The notes under the pieces: model-generated
Databases searched by the model: none
Told to the model about the DNA's origin: nothing
What the model saw: only the letters and a program-made list of their open reading frames with translations
Shown here: piece after piece, positions 1-7,902 of the stretch
Position numbering within the stretch: position 1 is the first letter of the stretch
Layout of the letters: every line of letters begins with the position of its first letter
Source: JAICMB01 sp963802915
GTDB lineage: Bacteria > Acidobacteriota > Terriglobia > Bryobacterales > Bryobacteraceae
Direction of reading: 5' to 3'
Assembly (NCBI GenBank): GCA_963802915.1
Contig: CAWDKQ010000009.1
Coordinates: 124,001-188,000 of the forward strand
DNA: 64,000 nucleotides
Made by a program: the position numbers and the translations under genes

Positions 1-142
1 GCGCGAGAGCGGCAACGGCTACGGCGGTAAATCCGGGGCTCTTAAGAAGAACGCGTACGGAGTGGCGAACGTCCGCAATGAGAGTGCGCATAAACTCTAT
101 ACGCACCGCCCAAGCAAACGTTCGCGAAATTTTGAGTGCGGC

Positions 143-424
143 CTAGCCGATTGGCTTCTGGCCTTCGAGCCAGAGCTGGTACAGATACGCGAGTCCGAGC
201 AACACACCGCCCGCGACGGTGACGATCATCAAAATGCGTTCCCAACGGTCGATTACATCGAGCTTCTGCGCCACCATCACCTGTTGCGGAATTGCCTTGG
301 CTTCCCCTTCCGCCACGTGGATGTAATCGTCTTCGTTCCTGGTTACGTATTTCCGGTAAAGCGCCAAACCTGCAGCGGCCAGCGCGATACAGGCCCAAAT
401 CACAAATAACGGAGTGATATTCAT
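143..424 (-). CDS. Small two-helix membrane protein, unknown function
   Basis: A 93-residue protein with a hydrophobic helix near residues 4-22 and a second near 66-86, separated by a charged loop (YVTRNEDDYIHVAE...). It looks like a membrane hairpin protein. I do not recognise the family. It lies 44 bp downstream of the sheath-like gene on the same strand and may share its transcript. The 142 bp before it at the window edge show no convincing gene. Confidence 0.6.
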   Translation of the reverse strand: MNITPLFVIWACIALAAAGLALYRKYVTRNEDDYIHVAEGEAKAIPQQVMVAQKLDVIDRWERILMIVTVAGGVLLGLAYLYQLWLEGQKPIG

Positions 425-468
425 TAGCCTTAGAACCTCCTGGTCAGAAAGGCTGTTCAGCAGAAATA

Positions 469-1722
469 TTACATCCGATTTGTTTCGGAGAAAAGGGGGT
501 GTCCGTCGATGGAACGCAACCCGGCGACGCGCACGCGGTCGCTATCCTTCATGGAAATTAGCGGGATCAGGCCGCGCTCCATCAGTAGCTCAGCCTCCGA
601 TTCCGTCATGAGCACTTCCGCGCACGGCTTCATCGTCGCCTCGCCGTCTTTTTTATAGACATGCGCTGGAAGATCTTCGATATCGAGTCCGGAATCCTCT
701 GCTACCAGATAAGCGCACGCGAATGCCGGATTGCCCCACAGGTATTCGCTGTGTTTGATCTCCGGCATAGCCTCTTCAAACTGAAAGGAATCCGTCGGAC
801 TGGTTTCTTTGCCGTAAGGAAGCCGCAATAGAAATCCTGGGAGGGCGAGGCCAATATAACGCGCCTCGGGAATCTTCTGCAACTCGCTCCAGGCAGCAAG
901 CTCCTGCCCGTTACCGAGCAGTGTGGCGTCGGCCCGCGCGATCATCGGGCTCTTTGCCGACGCGGCAAGCAACCCGATCCGGCCGAGCATCTCGACGTCT
1001 TCGTTCGCCGGGCCGAACGAATAGTCTGCAGCGATCATGTCTGCGGGATCTTCCTTGAGTGATCGGTAGAGCACGGTTTCACGCAGGTCGCTTGCCGGCA
1101 GCAGGTCCGCGGCGAGCTTTTCTTTCGGAAGGTGGAGCACGCGGATTCTAGCGTCACTGCGGCGCACCAGAAAATCGAGCGCGCGCCACGCCGCCTCGAA
1201 AGCTTGAAATCGACGATCATGAAGCAACGCCCGCATAGCATCGGCAGTTGCGGCATCCACTTGCGCGATCCTGTCGCCCTTCTTCGGATCGAGCCGAACG
1301 ACGTAAGGCGCGGCTACATCCTCGACGTATTTTTGAAGCGGGTCCCTTTTTCGTGCCGCGACCGCTGCTCCCGCATCCACGATTTCGTCGAGCAGGCTCA
1401 CTCCCGGCGTCGTAGCAATCTCGGCCGCCGCCTTCGATGCGTCCGGTTGGCGAGCCGGCTTACTGAACGTCACATCGTCGACGTTCGCCCGCATCTCGCG
1501 CAGGCCTTTAAACAGATCGAGCGATTGATACAAGCGGTCGGGATGAAAATCGTCGAGTTCGCGGAAGCGCAGCGTGCCCGCGCCCGGCAATTCCAGGCGA
1601 ACGTCGAGCCGCTTCATCACCTGCTCCAGGTTGTCGCGATCCACCAGGACAGCTCGCGCCGGAGCAGCGGTAGCGCCAAAATCGCCCAGCACAAGGATGC
1701 GAAAAGAAGCCATGGCATCCAT
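469..1722 (-). CDS. Fused TssB/TssC-like contractile sheath protein
   Basis: 417 residues. The first ~95 residues resemble TssB, the small sheath subunit of type VI secretion systems (segments DRDNLEQVMKRLDVRL and LDDFHPDRLYQ). From about residue 130 the protein resembles TssC/EvpB, the large subunit (ALLHDRRFQAFEAAWRALDF, RIRVLHLPKEKL, IAADYSFG, then an EYLWGNPAFACA segment). Separate TssB and TssC are normally ~165 and ~490 residues, so this is a compact fusion. No tube (Hcp), baseplate, spike or ClpV gene lies in the window. The start may be Met4 (position 1713). A structural role in a contractile apparatus is inferred only from similarity. Confidence 0.75.
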   Translation of the reverse strand: MDAMASFRILVLGDFGATAAPARAVLVDRDNLEQVMKRLDVRLELPGAGTLRFRELDDFHPDRLYQSLDLFKGLREMRANVDDVTFSKPARQPDASKAAAEIATTPGVSLLDEIVDAGAAVAARKRDPLQKYVEDVAAPYVVRLDPKKGDRIAQVDAATADAMRALLHDRRFQAFEAAWRALDFLVRRSDARIRVLHLPKEKLAADLLPASDLRETVLYRSLKEDPADMIAADYSFGPANEDVEMLGRIGLLAASAKSPMIARADATLLGNGQELAAWSELQKIPEARYIGLALPGFLLRLPYGKETSPTDSFQFEEAMPEIKHSEYLWGNPAFACAYLVAEDSGLDIEDLPAHVYKKDGEATMKPCAEVLMTESEAELLMERGLIPLISMKDSDRVRVAGLRSIDGHPLFSETNRM

Positions 1723-1737
1723 TATGCTCCCGCGGGC

Positions 1738-2460
1738 TCAACGAACCAAGCCCTTTAGCCGCAGCGCATTTTGGGCAGCATAGCCGTTCTGATCGTTGTC
1801 GAAATAGACATAAACGGCCTTCAGCAGCCGCGTCCACGATCGAATTCGCGAAGCCCACTCCTCTAAGTCGGCGTCGGTATAGCTTCCTTGATATTTGCCT
1901 CCTGGACCGTGAAGCCGCACGTACGCGAAATCGGCCGTGATTTCGAGCGGAGACTGGAAGCCGGCTAAATGGAATATGCAATAAGCCGAGTTGAATCGGC
2001 GCAGCAGCTCATAAATCGGCTCGACATTCCAGGTTTCATTCCGAAATTCGAAGGCATAATGCCGATCGCGCGGTAGAGCTCCCAAGAAGGTTTCCAGTCG
2101 CTCCGGATTCACTTGCCAGAGAGGCGGGAGCTGAAACAGAATCGGGCCAAGCTTCGGGCCAAGAATTTCGACCTTGGGTAGAAACCGTTCGAGAGCCGGC
2201 TCGGGATCTTTCAGCTTCTTGTTGTGGGTTATGAAGCGGCTGCCTTTAACGGCAAAGCAGAAATCAGCGGGTGTCGAGTCGCGCCAATCCGCCAGCACCG
2301 TTTCCGAAGGCAGCCGATAGAAGCTGTTGTTGACCTCAACCGTGTCGAAATGCTTCGTATAGAAATCAAGCATCTTCGAAGCCGGCAAATGCTGAGGATA
2401 GAAAGGCCCGATCCAGTGCTTATAGTGCCAGCCCGAAGTCCCGATGTAGACGCGTCCCAC
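1738..2460 (-). CDS. DUF72 family protein (YecE-like)
   Basis: 240 residues starting at GTG with the DUF72 hallmarks: IGTSGWHYKHW at the N-terminus, FDTVEVNNSFYRLP, FCFAVKGSRFITH, GPILFQLPP, YAFEFRNETW and a late YVYFDND. The family adopts a TIM-barrel-like fold; its biochemical role is not established. It lies 15 bp upstream of the sheath-like gene on the same strand, and only 18 bp separate its start from the divergent M20 peptidase start, so the two promoters must overlap coding DNA. Confidence 0.9.
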   Translation of the reverse strand: MGRVYIGTSGWHYKHWIGPFYPQHLPASKMLDFYTKHFDTVEVNNSFYRLPSETVLADWRDSTPADFCFAVKGSRFITHNKKLKDPEPALERFLPKVEILGPKLGPILFQLPPLWQVNPERLETFLGALPRDRHYAFEFRNETWNVEPIYELLRRFNSAYCIFHLAGFQSPLEITADFAYVRLHGPGGKYQGSYTDADLEEWASRIRSWTRLLKAVYVYFDNDQNGYAAQNALRLKGLVR

Positions 2461-2478
2461 GCTACATTAGAGGCTTCC

Positions 2479-3888
2479 ATGAATGCCCTCGAACACAAAT
2501 TCTTGGCCATAATGCTCCTTTGCGGAGCGCCGCTCATCGCGCAAACCGATTCCAGCCAGAAACTGGCTCATGACATCCTCAAAGAACTGATTGAGATCAA
2601 CACGGCCGATTCCGCCGGCGACACCACGCGCGCGGCTGAGGCCATGGCTGCCCGTTTCAAAGCCGCCGGCTTCCCCGAATCCGACATTCACGTTCTCGGC
2701 CCGGTCGCCCGGCGCGGCAACCTCGTCGTCCGGTATCGCGGGACCAGCACGACTCTCAAACCTATCCTCTTCATTGGGCACCTCGATGTGGTCGAAGCCC
2801 TGCGCGAGGATTGGTCCATGGATCCGTTCCACTTCACTGAGCAGGAGGGATATTTCTATGGACGCGGCACGCAGGACATGAAATCCGACGACGCACTCCT
2901 GGTCACAACCTTCCTCCGTCTCAAGCAGGAAGGCTTCGTGCCGGTCCGGGATCTGATTCTGGCGTTGACAGCGGGTGAGGAGAGCGGAGCCGACAACGGA
3001 ATCCAGTGGCTTCTGAAGGAGCACCGCGATCTCATCGACGCCGATTACTGTATCAATGCAGACGCCGGCGGCGGCCAAATCAAGAACGGCAGGCGGGAAT
3101 TTATGGGCGTTCAAGCCGCCGAGAAAACCTACGCCAGCTTCCGGCTGGACGTGCATAATCGCGGCGGTCACAGTTCCCTGCCCGTCAAAGACAACGCCAT
3201 CTACGAGCTTGCCGAGGGCCTGGCACGGCTTCAGCAGTTCGTCTTTCCGGTTCGCTTGAACCCGGTGACTGAACAGTTCTTCAAACGCCTAGGCTCGATC
3301 TCGACCGGCCAGCTCGCGTCCGATTACCGCGGTGTGGTTCAGACGCCACCGGACGCCGCCGCTATTGATCGGCTTTCCCGCGATCCTTACGACAATGCCC
3401 TGCTCCGCACAACCTGTATCCCGACTCTGCTGAAAGGCGGCCACGCCGAGAACGCGCTTCCGCAGCTTGCCGAGGCGGTCGTCAATTGCCGGATGGTGCC
3501 TGGCGACACCGAAAGCGCCGTTCGAGAGACCCTCGTAGGCGTTCTTGCGGAGCCGAAGATCGAAGTAACGGGCACGAAGGACGTGGTCCCGAGTCCGTTC
3601 TCCCCCTTGCGCCCGGATGTCTTGAACGCGATTACCGACGCGACCAACAGCGTGTGGCGTCGCATCCCGGTCGTGCCGCTGATGGAGACTGGAGCGACCG
3701 ATGGCAAGTGGCTGCGTATTGCCGGCATACCCACCTTCGGCGTCTCGGCGCTGTTCATCGACGTAGGTGACGTCCGGGCACATGGAAAGGACGAGCGCGT
3801 CCCGGAGGAATCGTTTTATGAAGGCGTACGATTCGACTATCAGCTAATCAAGCGCCTGGCCGGGCCGAGCGGCGGTCCGGTTCGCTAG
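2479..3888 (+). CDS. Secreted M20 family metallopeptidase
   Basis: 469 residues. The ATG at 2479 gives a plausible signal peptide (MNALEHK then a hydrophobic stretch ending APLIAQ); the open frame further upstream is only antisense to the DUF72 gene. Zinc-site motifs of the M20 (carboxypeptidase/ArgE/DapE) family are visible: FIGHLDVV (H-x-D), GRGTQDMKSD, the catalytic EE of TAGEESGADNG, a metal-ligand Asp in INADAGGG and a late His in DVRAHGKDERVP. A probable extracytoplasmic amino- or carboxypeptidase; the substrate is unknown. Its stop overlaps the stop of the converging pseudokinase gene by 4 bp. Confidence 0.9.
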   Translation: MNALEHKFLAIMLLCGAPLIAQTDSSQKLAHDILKELIEINTADSAGDTTRAAEAMAARFKAAGFPESDIHVLGPVARRGNLVVRYRGTSTTLKPILFIGHLDVVEALREDWSMDPFHFTEQEGYFYGRGTQDMKSDDALLVTTFLRLKQEGFVPVRDLILALTAGEESGADNGIQWLLKEHRDLIDADYCINADAGGGQIKNGRREFMGVQAAEKTYASFRLDVHNRGGHSSLPVKDNAIYELAEGLARLQQFVFPVRLNPVTEQFFKRLGSISTGQLASDYRGVVQTPPDAAAIDRLSRDPYDNALLRTTCIPTLLKGGHAENALPQLAEAVVNCRMVPGDTESAVRETLVGVLAEPKIEVTGTKDVVPSPFSPLRPDVLNAITDATNSVWRRIPVVPLMETGATDGKWLRIAGIPTFGVSALFIDVGDVRAHGKDERVPEESFYEGVRFDYQLIKRLAGPSGGPVR

Positions 3889-5132
3889 CTTTCGTCCAGC
3901 TTCGTGACGTAGCAATCTGCCGGAGCGCCTTGTTCCCGGACGCTGCGTAGCAGCCGCTCCGCCGCATCCTGCGAAAGCCCTGAGCCCAGCACGATGAAGT
4001 AATGCGATCCCTTGCCCTCCGGCGGAAACACGTGCGGATGAAGACCGGGCGACGCCTTCTTTATCCGATCGGCGCGTTTCTGCGCCCCGCTGTATGTTGC
4101 GTACGTCGCGGCAATCACGGCCCAATGCCCCGTTCGAGAGCGCGCCGGTGGAGGCGCTTTTTCGATCACGGGAGCGGGGGCAACTGGCGCCGGAGTCGGA
4201 TCGGCCGCGGCGGGAACAGGAGTCTGCACGATCTCGACGTGTCGCGGGCGCGGCCCATGGACGAACAGGTAAACCAATAAGACCAGCGCGACGATTCCTC
4301 CGGTCGCCATGATGGTCCATTGCGGGCCGGTGAGCCAGGTTGCGAATCCATGCCGGGCTTCCGATCTGGCCCGGGCTCTCGCCTCGCGTGGATCGGGTCG
4401 GGAGACTGGTTTAGGCTCGGCCGGCGCTGGTGGTTCGACGTATTGCTGTCCGGCTGCTCGCCGCGGATTCCGTTCCTGTCCGGATAGGGTCCAGACAACT
4501 TGGGACGCGGTCCATTCTCCACTAAGGCATCCGGCCGCGATCTCGGGAAAAGGAGCCTCTAACTGCTCGATATTTCCGGCTGTCATTCCGGTGAGCGATT
4601 TCACCAGAGTTGAACCGAACTGGCGCAGATCCGCCGCTTTCCCGCGCTCGCCGGCCGGAGCAATATTGTCGACGCCCAACCGCATCTCGTCTTTCACCAC
4701 GAAGATGTTTGAAGGAACAACCGCGCCGTGCATGAACCCGCGCTGATGCAGACAATCGAGACCGGAGGCAACGGAGAGGAACGTCGCTTTTGCTTCGGTC
4801 GGATCGAGTGTGCGCTCGGCGAGCACCTCGCTCAAATCATCGTCGGGAAGGTCTAAAACGGCGAATGCCACGAGTTGACCGTCGAGGACGGCTTCCCCCG
4901 TGGCATATACATGAAGCAACGGACAATCCGTTAGTTTCCGTGCGCGATTCCAGCTAGCAAGCACTTCTGGTGCATCACGTTTGGATACCAGTTGTACTAA
5001 GAGTGGGGTATCCTCTCCATTTTTCTTCGGGCTGGTTAGATAAAAAGCCTTCCCGTCTCGCACGCCGAGCAGGGAGTCGAGCTTCCAGCTTCCTACCAGG
5101 CGGCCTTCGAAGTCGCCCAAGTTACCGCTCAT
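3885..5132 (-). CDS. Membrane pseudokinase with C-terminal SPOR domain
   Basis: 415 residues from the ATG at 5132; the open frame continues upstream, but that part is antisense to the duplicated valS start and is rejected. Residues 10-230 have a protein-kinase outline without the catalytic residues: the HRD position reads MHGAVVPSN (Asp lost, Asn kept), the DFG region reads VDN, and no VAIK lysine is visible. A proline-rich linker, one transmembrane helix (TIMATGGIVALVLLVYLF) and a SPOR-like domain (HWAVIAATYATYSGAQKRA ... YFIVLGSG) follow. SPOR domains bind denuded peptidoglycan, so a cell-envelope sensing or scaffolding role is inferred. Confidence 0.8.
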   Translation of the reverse strand: MSGNLGDFEGRLVGSWKLDSLLGVRDGKAFYLTSPKKNGEDTPLLVQLVSKRDAPEVLASWNRARKLTDCPLLHVYATGEAVLDGQLVAFAVLDLPDDDLSEVLAERTLDPTEAKATFLSVASGLDCLHQRGFMHGAVVPSNIFVVKDEMRLGVDNIAPAGERGKAADLRQFGSTLVKSLTGMTAGNIEQLEAPFPEIAAGCLSGEWTASQVVWTLSGQERNPRRAAGQQYVEPPAPAEPKPVSRPDPREARARARSEARHGFATWLTGPQWTIMATGGIVALVLLVYLFVHGPRPRHVEIVQTPVPAAADPTPAPVAPAPVIEKAPPPARSRTGHWAVIAATYATYSGAQKRADRIKKASPGLHPHVFPPEGKGSHYFIVLGSGLSQDAAERLLRSVREQGAPADCYVTKLDES

Positions 5133-5177
5133 GCTCCAATTGTAATAGTGGGCTTCAGAGACTGTTGCTCTGCTTGT

Positions 5178-5277
5178 TAAAATTGTAATTTCCCATGCAA
5201 ATCGAGAAAGTGTACGAGCCCCAGCAGTTTGAACCGCATTGGGCCAAGTGGTGGATCGAAACCGGCATCTTTCACGC
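5178..5277 (+). repeat. Orphan duplicate of the valS 5' end (left flank of insertion)
   Basis: 100 bp nearly identical to 7803-7902, which is the leader and first 28 codons of valS. By eye only two positions differ, both third-codon changes that keep the amino acid (Lys AAG/AAA, Glu GAA/GAG). The copy keeps the valS ATG at 5195, leaves the valS sequence after codon 28 (GIFHA) and reaches a stop at 5321-5323, giving a dead 42-residue ORF. It marks the original kinase/valS boundary before the 5278-7802 segment was inserted. Confidence 0.9.
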
Positions 5278-5323
5278 TTGGGCCACGTCCTCAAACACGC
5301 GCAAGATGTCGACAATCGTCTGA

Positions 5324-5736
5324 GCGCGTCGCGGCGACGGCAACGATATTTTGAAGATTCGTAAGGATCGCAAAGTGGCGATACACGGGGCGGCGAATAT
5401 GCCGGGATTAGTGGGCGGTCGGAGGCGTGCGGATTCGGTGGTCGCAGCCCTAATATCGACGAAGGCTCCAATCTCGGCGAGCGCGCGTTGTGCGGAGGCC
5501 GGGTCCAGGGTGCGCACCTCCGAGCACTGAGCCGGTCGAAGCTCACTCTGACCACATCTGAGTGCCAGCTGTCGACGCTTTGAGACGACATAACGCAGGA
5601 ATATCGGAAGCTGGCGGGGGACTCCCTAGGGGAAGGGGTAAACGAAAAGGGTAAACGACCCCCAACCCTTCGATAAGGTCCAGCACGGCGGTCATTGAAG
5701 GCATCGTAGCGCGGCCCAGTAAACTATACTTCCAAA
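5324..5736. other. Insert DNA with no confident gene
   Basis: About 410 bp inside the valS-flanked insert. Short minus-strand frames exist (5272-5517 and 5543-5746), but neither resembles a family I know. The first takes its stop from the junction with the valS copy, which argues for a truncated or non-coding remnant. No RNA gene is visible. Confidence 0.5.
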
Positions 5737-5743
5737 ATGGAAG
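5729..5743. promoter_or_regulatory. Palindrome CTTCCA-AAA-TGGAAG, possible operator
   Basis: A perfect 6-3-6 inverted repeat in an AT-rich patch of the insert. It overlaps the ATG at 5737 of the frameshifted small gene and lies beside a divergent minus-strand ATG at 5746. Such a symmetric site at a divergent start suggests an autoregulator, but no DNA-binding protein was recognised in the insert. Confidence 0.3.
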
Positions 5744-5990
5744 CATATAATAAACGGAACATCTTCTATTTTGAAAGTTCGTCTATGCGAGGGCTGTACG
5801 AGTGTATGGAAATCTGGCAGAACACGAACGCGAAATGTTTCTATCGACGTGTGTACATCAAGACGACGGTAAGTTTTGCTGTATTGCGCTCACGAATCCA
5901 ACAGAAGTGGTAATAGTAGGTAGCGAATCTGGCTTTACAACTCACGCAAGTGTTAGTCCACAGGGGTATCTACGCGTCTCGAGTTCATGA
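5737..5990 (+). pseudogene. Frameshifted small protein gene, unknown family
   Basis: Two overlapping frames join into one plausible ~84-residue protein. The first frame, from the ATG at 5737, reads ...MRGLYECMEIWQNTNAK; the second continues FLSTCVHQDDGKFCC then IALTNPTEVVIVGSESG to the stop at 5990. The frame change falls near 5834 in CGAAATG. Neither half has an independent convincing start, so one base has probably been gained or lost. The family is not identified. The codon use is more AT-rich than in neighbouring operons, consistent with foreign DNA. Confidence 0.4.
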
Positions 5991-6085
5991 CTGTCCGGGA
6001 CTGGATGACAGCATTTTCCAAGGCCGCGCTTGCTGATGGCGTTTCGCGAGCTTCTTGCGCTTCGGCGCTCAGGCGAGAGCTTTAA
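5987..6085 (+). CDS. Possible 32-residue ORF coupled to upstream small gene
   Basis: An ATG at 5987 overlaps the preceding TGA in an ATGA arrangement and opens a 32-codon frame (MTVRDWMTAFSKAALADGVS...) ending at TAA 6083-6085. The overlap suggests translational coupling. It could instead be the displaced N-terminus of the next gene after another frame change. Nothing in the sequence identifies a function. Confidence 0.2.
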   Translation: MTVRDWMTAFSKAALADGVSRASCASALRREL

Positions 6086-6101
6086 CGTTTATCATCAAAG
6101 A

Positions 6102-6974
6102 ATGCGGCCGCCGGAGTTGGAACAGTCGGTTGCGCAACGTGCTAGGAATGTTCAATTCGGACAATTCCTGAAACAACGCCATGACGATCGCGTTGTAGAA
6201 CTCTTTCTGGCCTGGTGGCAGTACGGCAACTTTGCCGCAGATGTGAAATGGCTTCCGCAACACATCAATAATGTCGAGGTCGTTGCGAGAAATCCGCAAC
6301 AAGGCACACTGGCCATCGAGCACACCCGCATATACGCGTTCCGCGGACACCAAAACGCAGAGCGATGGCTTGCTGATGTCGCGGCGGAAGTTGAGTCCGC
6401 GCCAGCATTGCAATCGCCGGGACGCGAGTACGACATCATCCTCCCGACAGAAGCGTTCAAAGGGTTGAACGAGAAAAAGCGTCGTTCATTCACGAGTTCG
6501 CTCATTGAATGGCTTTTATGCGAATTGAAGCAGTTGTCGCCGGGAGAGCACCGGTTGGTCTCGCCAGCTTTGCCGCCGAAAACGGAAGCCGTAGAGATCA
6601 CGATTAGGGTTGACGACGTGCCGTTGGGCTCCGAGTTGATCCGCGTAAGTGGGATGCTCCCGAACGACGCGAAGACGAGAGCCTTACCACAGGTGGACAA
6701 GGCGCTTGCATCCAAGTTTACGAAATTGAAGACTACGAATGCGCAGAGCCGAGTACTGCTGATCGAGTTGCCCACACTTGACACAATCCCGTCGCTGATC
6801 GCCGAGACCATCCAGCAATCCCCGGAATACGCGCATGACCTTCAGGCAATCAATTTTGTCGTGCTCGCGAAGACTTTCGAGGAGGCCGGGAAAGGAACTG
6901 GGTGGTTCTTCGCCTACGATACGACCAGTTACGCATTGCGCGATGTCGGCCATCTTACCTGGGTAGCTGCCTAA
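6102..6974 (+). CDS. Hypothetical protein in the valS insert
   Basis: About 290 residues from the ATG at 6102 (MRPPELEQSVAQRARNVQF); an earlier in-frame start at 6030 is possible. It is a soluble-looking alpha/beta protein with a conserved-looking patch GTLAIEHTRIYAFRG followed by a long charged helix. I do not recognise the family. Such IEHTR-type strands occur in nuclease-like folds, but this is a weak impression. It is the longest gene of the insert. Confidence 0.65.
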   Translation: MRPPELEQSVAQRARNVQFGQFLKQRHDDRVVELFLAWWQYGNFAADVKWLPQHINNVEVVARNPQQGTLAIEHTRIYAFRGHQNAERWLADVAAEVESAPALQSPGREYDIILPTEAFKGLNEKKRRSFTSSLIEWLLCELKQLSPGEHRLVSPALPPKTEAVEITIRVDDVPLGSELIRVSGMLPNDAKTRALPQVDKALASKFTKLKTTNAQSRVLLIELPTLDTIPSLIAETIQQSPEYAHDLQAINFVVLAKTFEEAGKGTGWFFAYDTTSYALRDVGHLTWVAA

Positions 6975-7112
6975 CCCCGCCCCGATGCACAAAAGGAACC
7001 TTTTTTGAAACACGGCGGCGGCGTGCTGCACTGACCGCACCAAGGTGAAGCCCAACTGGACTTGCTTATGTCCGATAGAAGTTACCAGACAAAACACCCA
7101 ATACTGGCGGCC

Positions 7113-7730
7113 TTAATCAACATCAGCAGACAACCGGTTTTGACGTCTCTCGTCACTCGCTTCCGCCTTCATATGCTCCAACAAGGATTTGTTATTTCGG
7201 GCGGAAAGCCAGTCGCGGCAATGAACCACGACCTCAAACTGCCGTTGCAAGTATTTCGCTGTGACGCGGCACCGGAAGTGCTCAGACGCATAACTCGCCG
7301 GATGAACGAGATTACGGACCATGCGCACGACTTCGGCATAGTCGCCAATGCGCGCTTTTCTGCTGCTCCATTTGTCGTTGCTCAGATCCAGTTGTGAAGG
7401 TAGCCAGCCGGCCGCCTTGACGACGCGTAGAAGTTCGATGAACTTCCAGTCGAGCAGCGGCTTCGGTTTACCTTTTGCCGTGGGGACCTTGCCAGTTTTA
7501 TCCGCCTCGTCGTCGTAGCAGTTGATCATCAAGATCAGCAGCGTCTCCAAGGCGGAGCCGAGCATTACGCATCCGGCCAGGTACGCCTTGGCTTCCTCAC
7601 AGCGGAGCGCTTCGTTCCAATAGAGGCGCTGCAAACGGTACAATTCCTTTTCTTCTCCGTCGGTCAGCGTCGCAAACGGCATTTGGTTTCCCCGCACCAT
7701 ACGATACGAAAAACCTACCGCATCTGTCAC
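7113..7730 (-). CDS. Hypothetical helical protein, weakly HEPN-like
   Basis: Up to 205 residues from a GTG at 7730; MPFATLTDGEEKELYRLQ inside it is an alternative start. It is mostly helical, with a hydrophobic helix (AYLAGCVMLGSALETLLILM) and a late VVRMVRNLVHPASY segment. An Arg-rich helix ending R-N-x-x-H recalls the RNase motif of HEPN domains, common in toxin-antitoxin and defence systems, but spacing is not canonical. It closes the insert, converging on the previous gene and divergent from valS. Confidence 0.6.
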   Translation of the reverse strand: MTDAVGFSYRMVRGNQMPFATLTDGEEKELYRLQRLYWNEALRCEEAKAYLAGCVMLGSALETLLILMINCYDDEADKTGKVPTAKGKPKPLLDWKFIELLRVVKAAGWLPSQLDLSNDKWSSRKARIGDYAEVVRMVRNLVHPASYASEHFRCRVTAKYLQRQFEVVVHCRDWLSARNNKSLLEHMKAEASDERRQNRLSADVD

Positions 7731-7802
7731 CTTGCCTCTGGATTTTCATGGACGATAGAGGATGTTATCAGCTACATGGGGCAGCGCTCCAACCCGCCGC
7801 GC

Positions 7803-7902
7803 TAAAATTGTAATTTCCCATGCAAATCGAGAAAGTGTACGAGCCCCAGCAGTTTGAACCGCATTGGGCCAAATGGTGGATCGAGACCGGCATCTTTCAC
7901 GC
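7803..7902 (+). repeat. Intact copy of the valS 5' duplication (right flank)
   Basis: Pairs with 5178-5277 at an offset of 2625 bp. It contains the 17-bp leader and codons 1-28 of the functional valS. The left edge of the match is at TAAAATTG (base 7802 differs from 5177) and the right edge at GGCATCTTTCACGC. No short target-site duplication beyond this repeat is apparent. Confidence 0.9.

Noticed and set aside
2224..2478. Upstream extension of the M20 peptidase frame
   Set aside because: Antisense to the DUF72 gene; the ATG at 2479 gives a proper signal peptide.
5272..5517. 81-codon minus-strand ORF at the left insert junction
   Set aside because: Its stop is provided by the valS repeat and it shows no recognisable motif; kept only as part of the unassigned stretch.
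5133..5591. N-terminal extension of the pseudokinase frame
   Set aside because: It runs antisense through the duplicated valS start and has no domain; the ATG at 5132 begins the conserved part.
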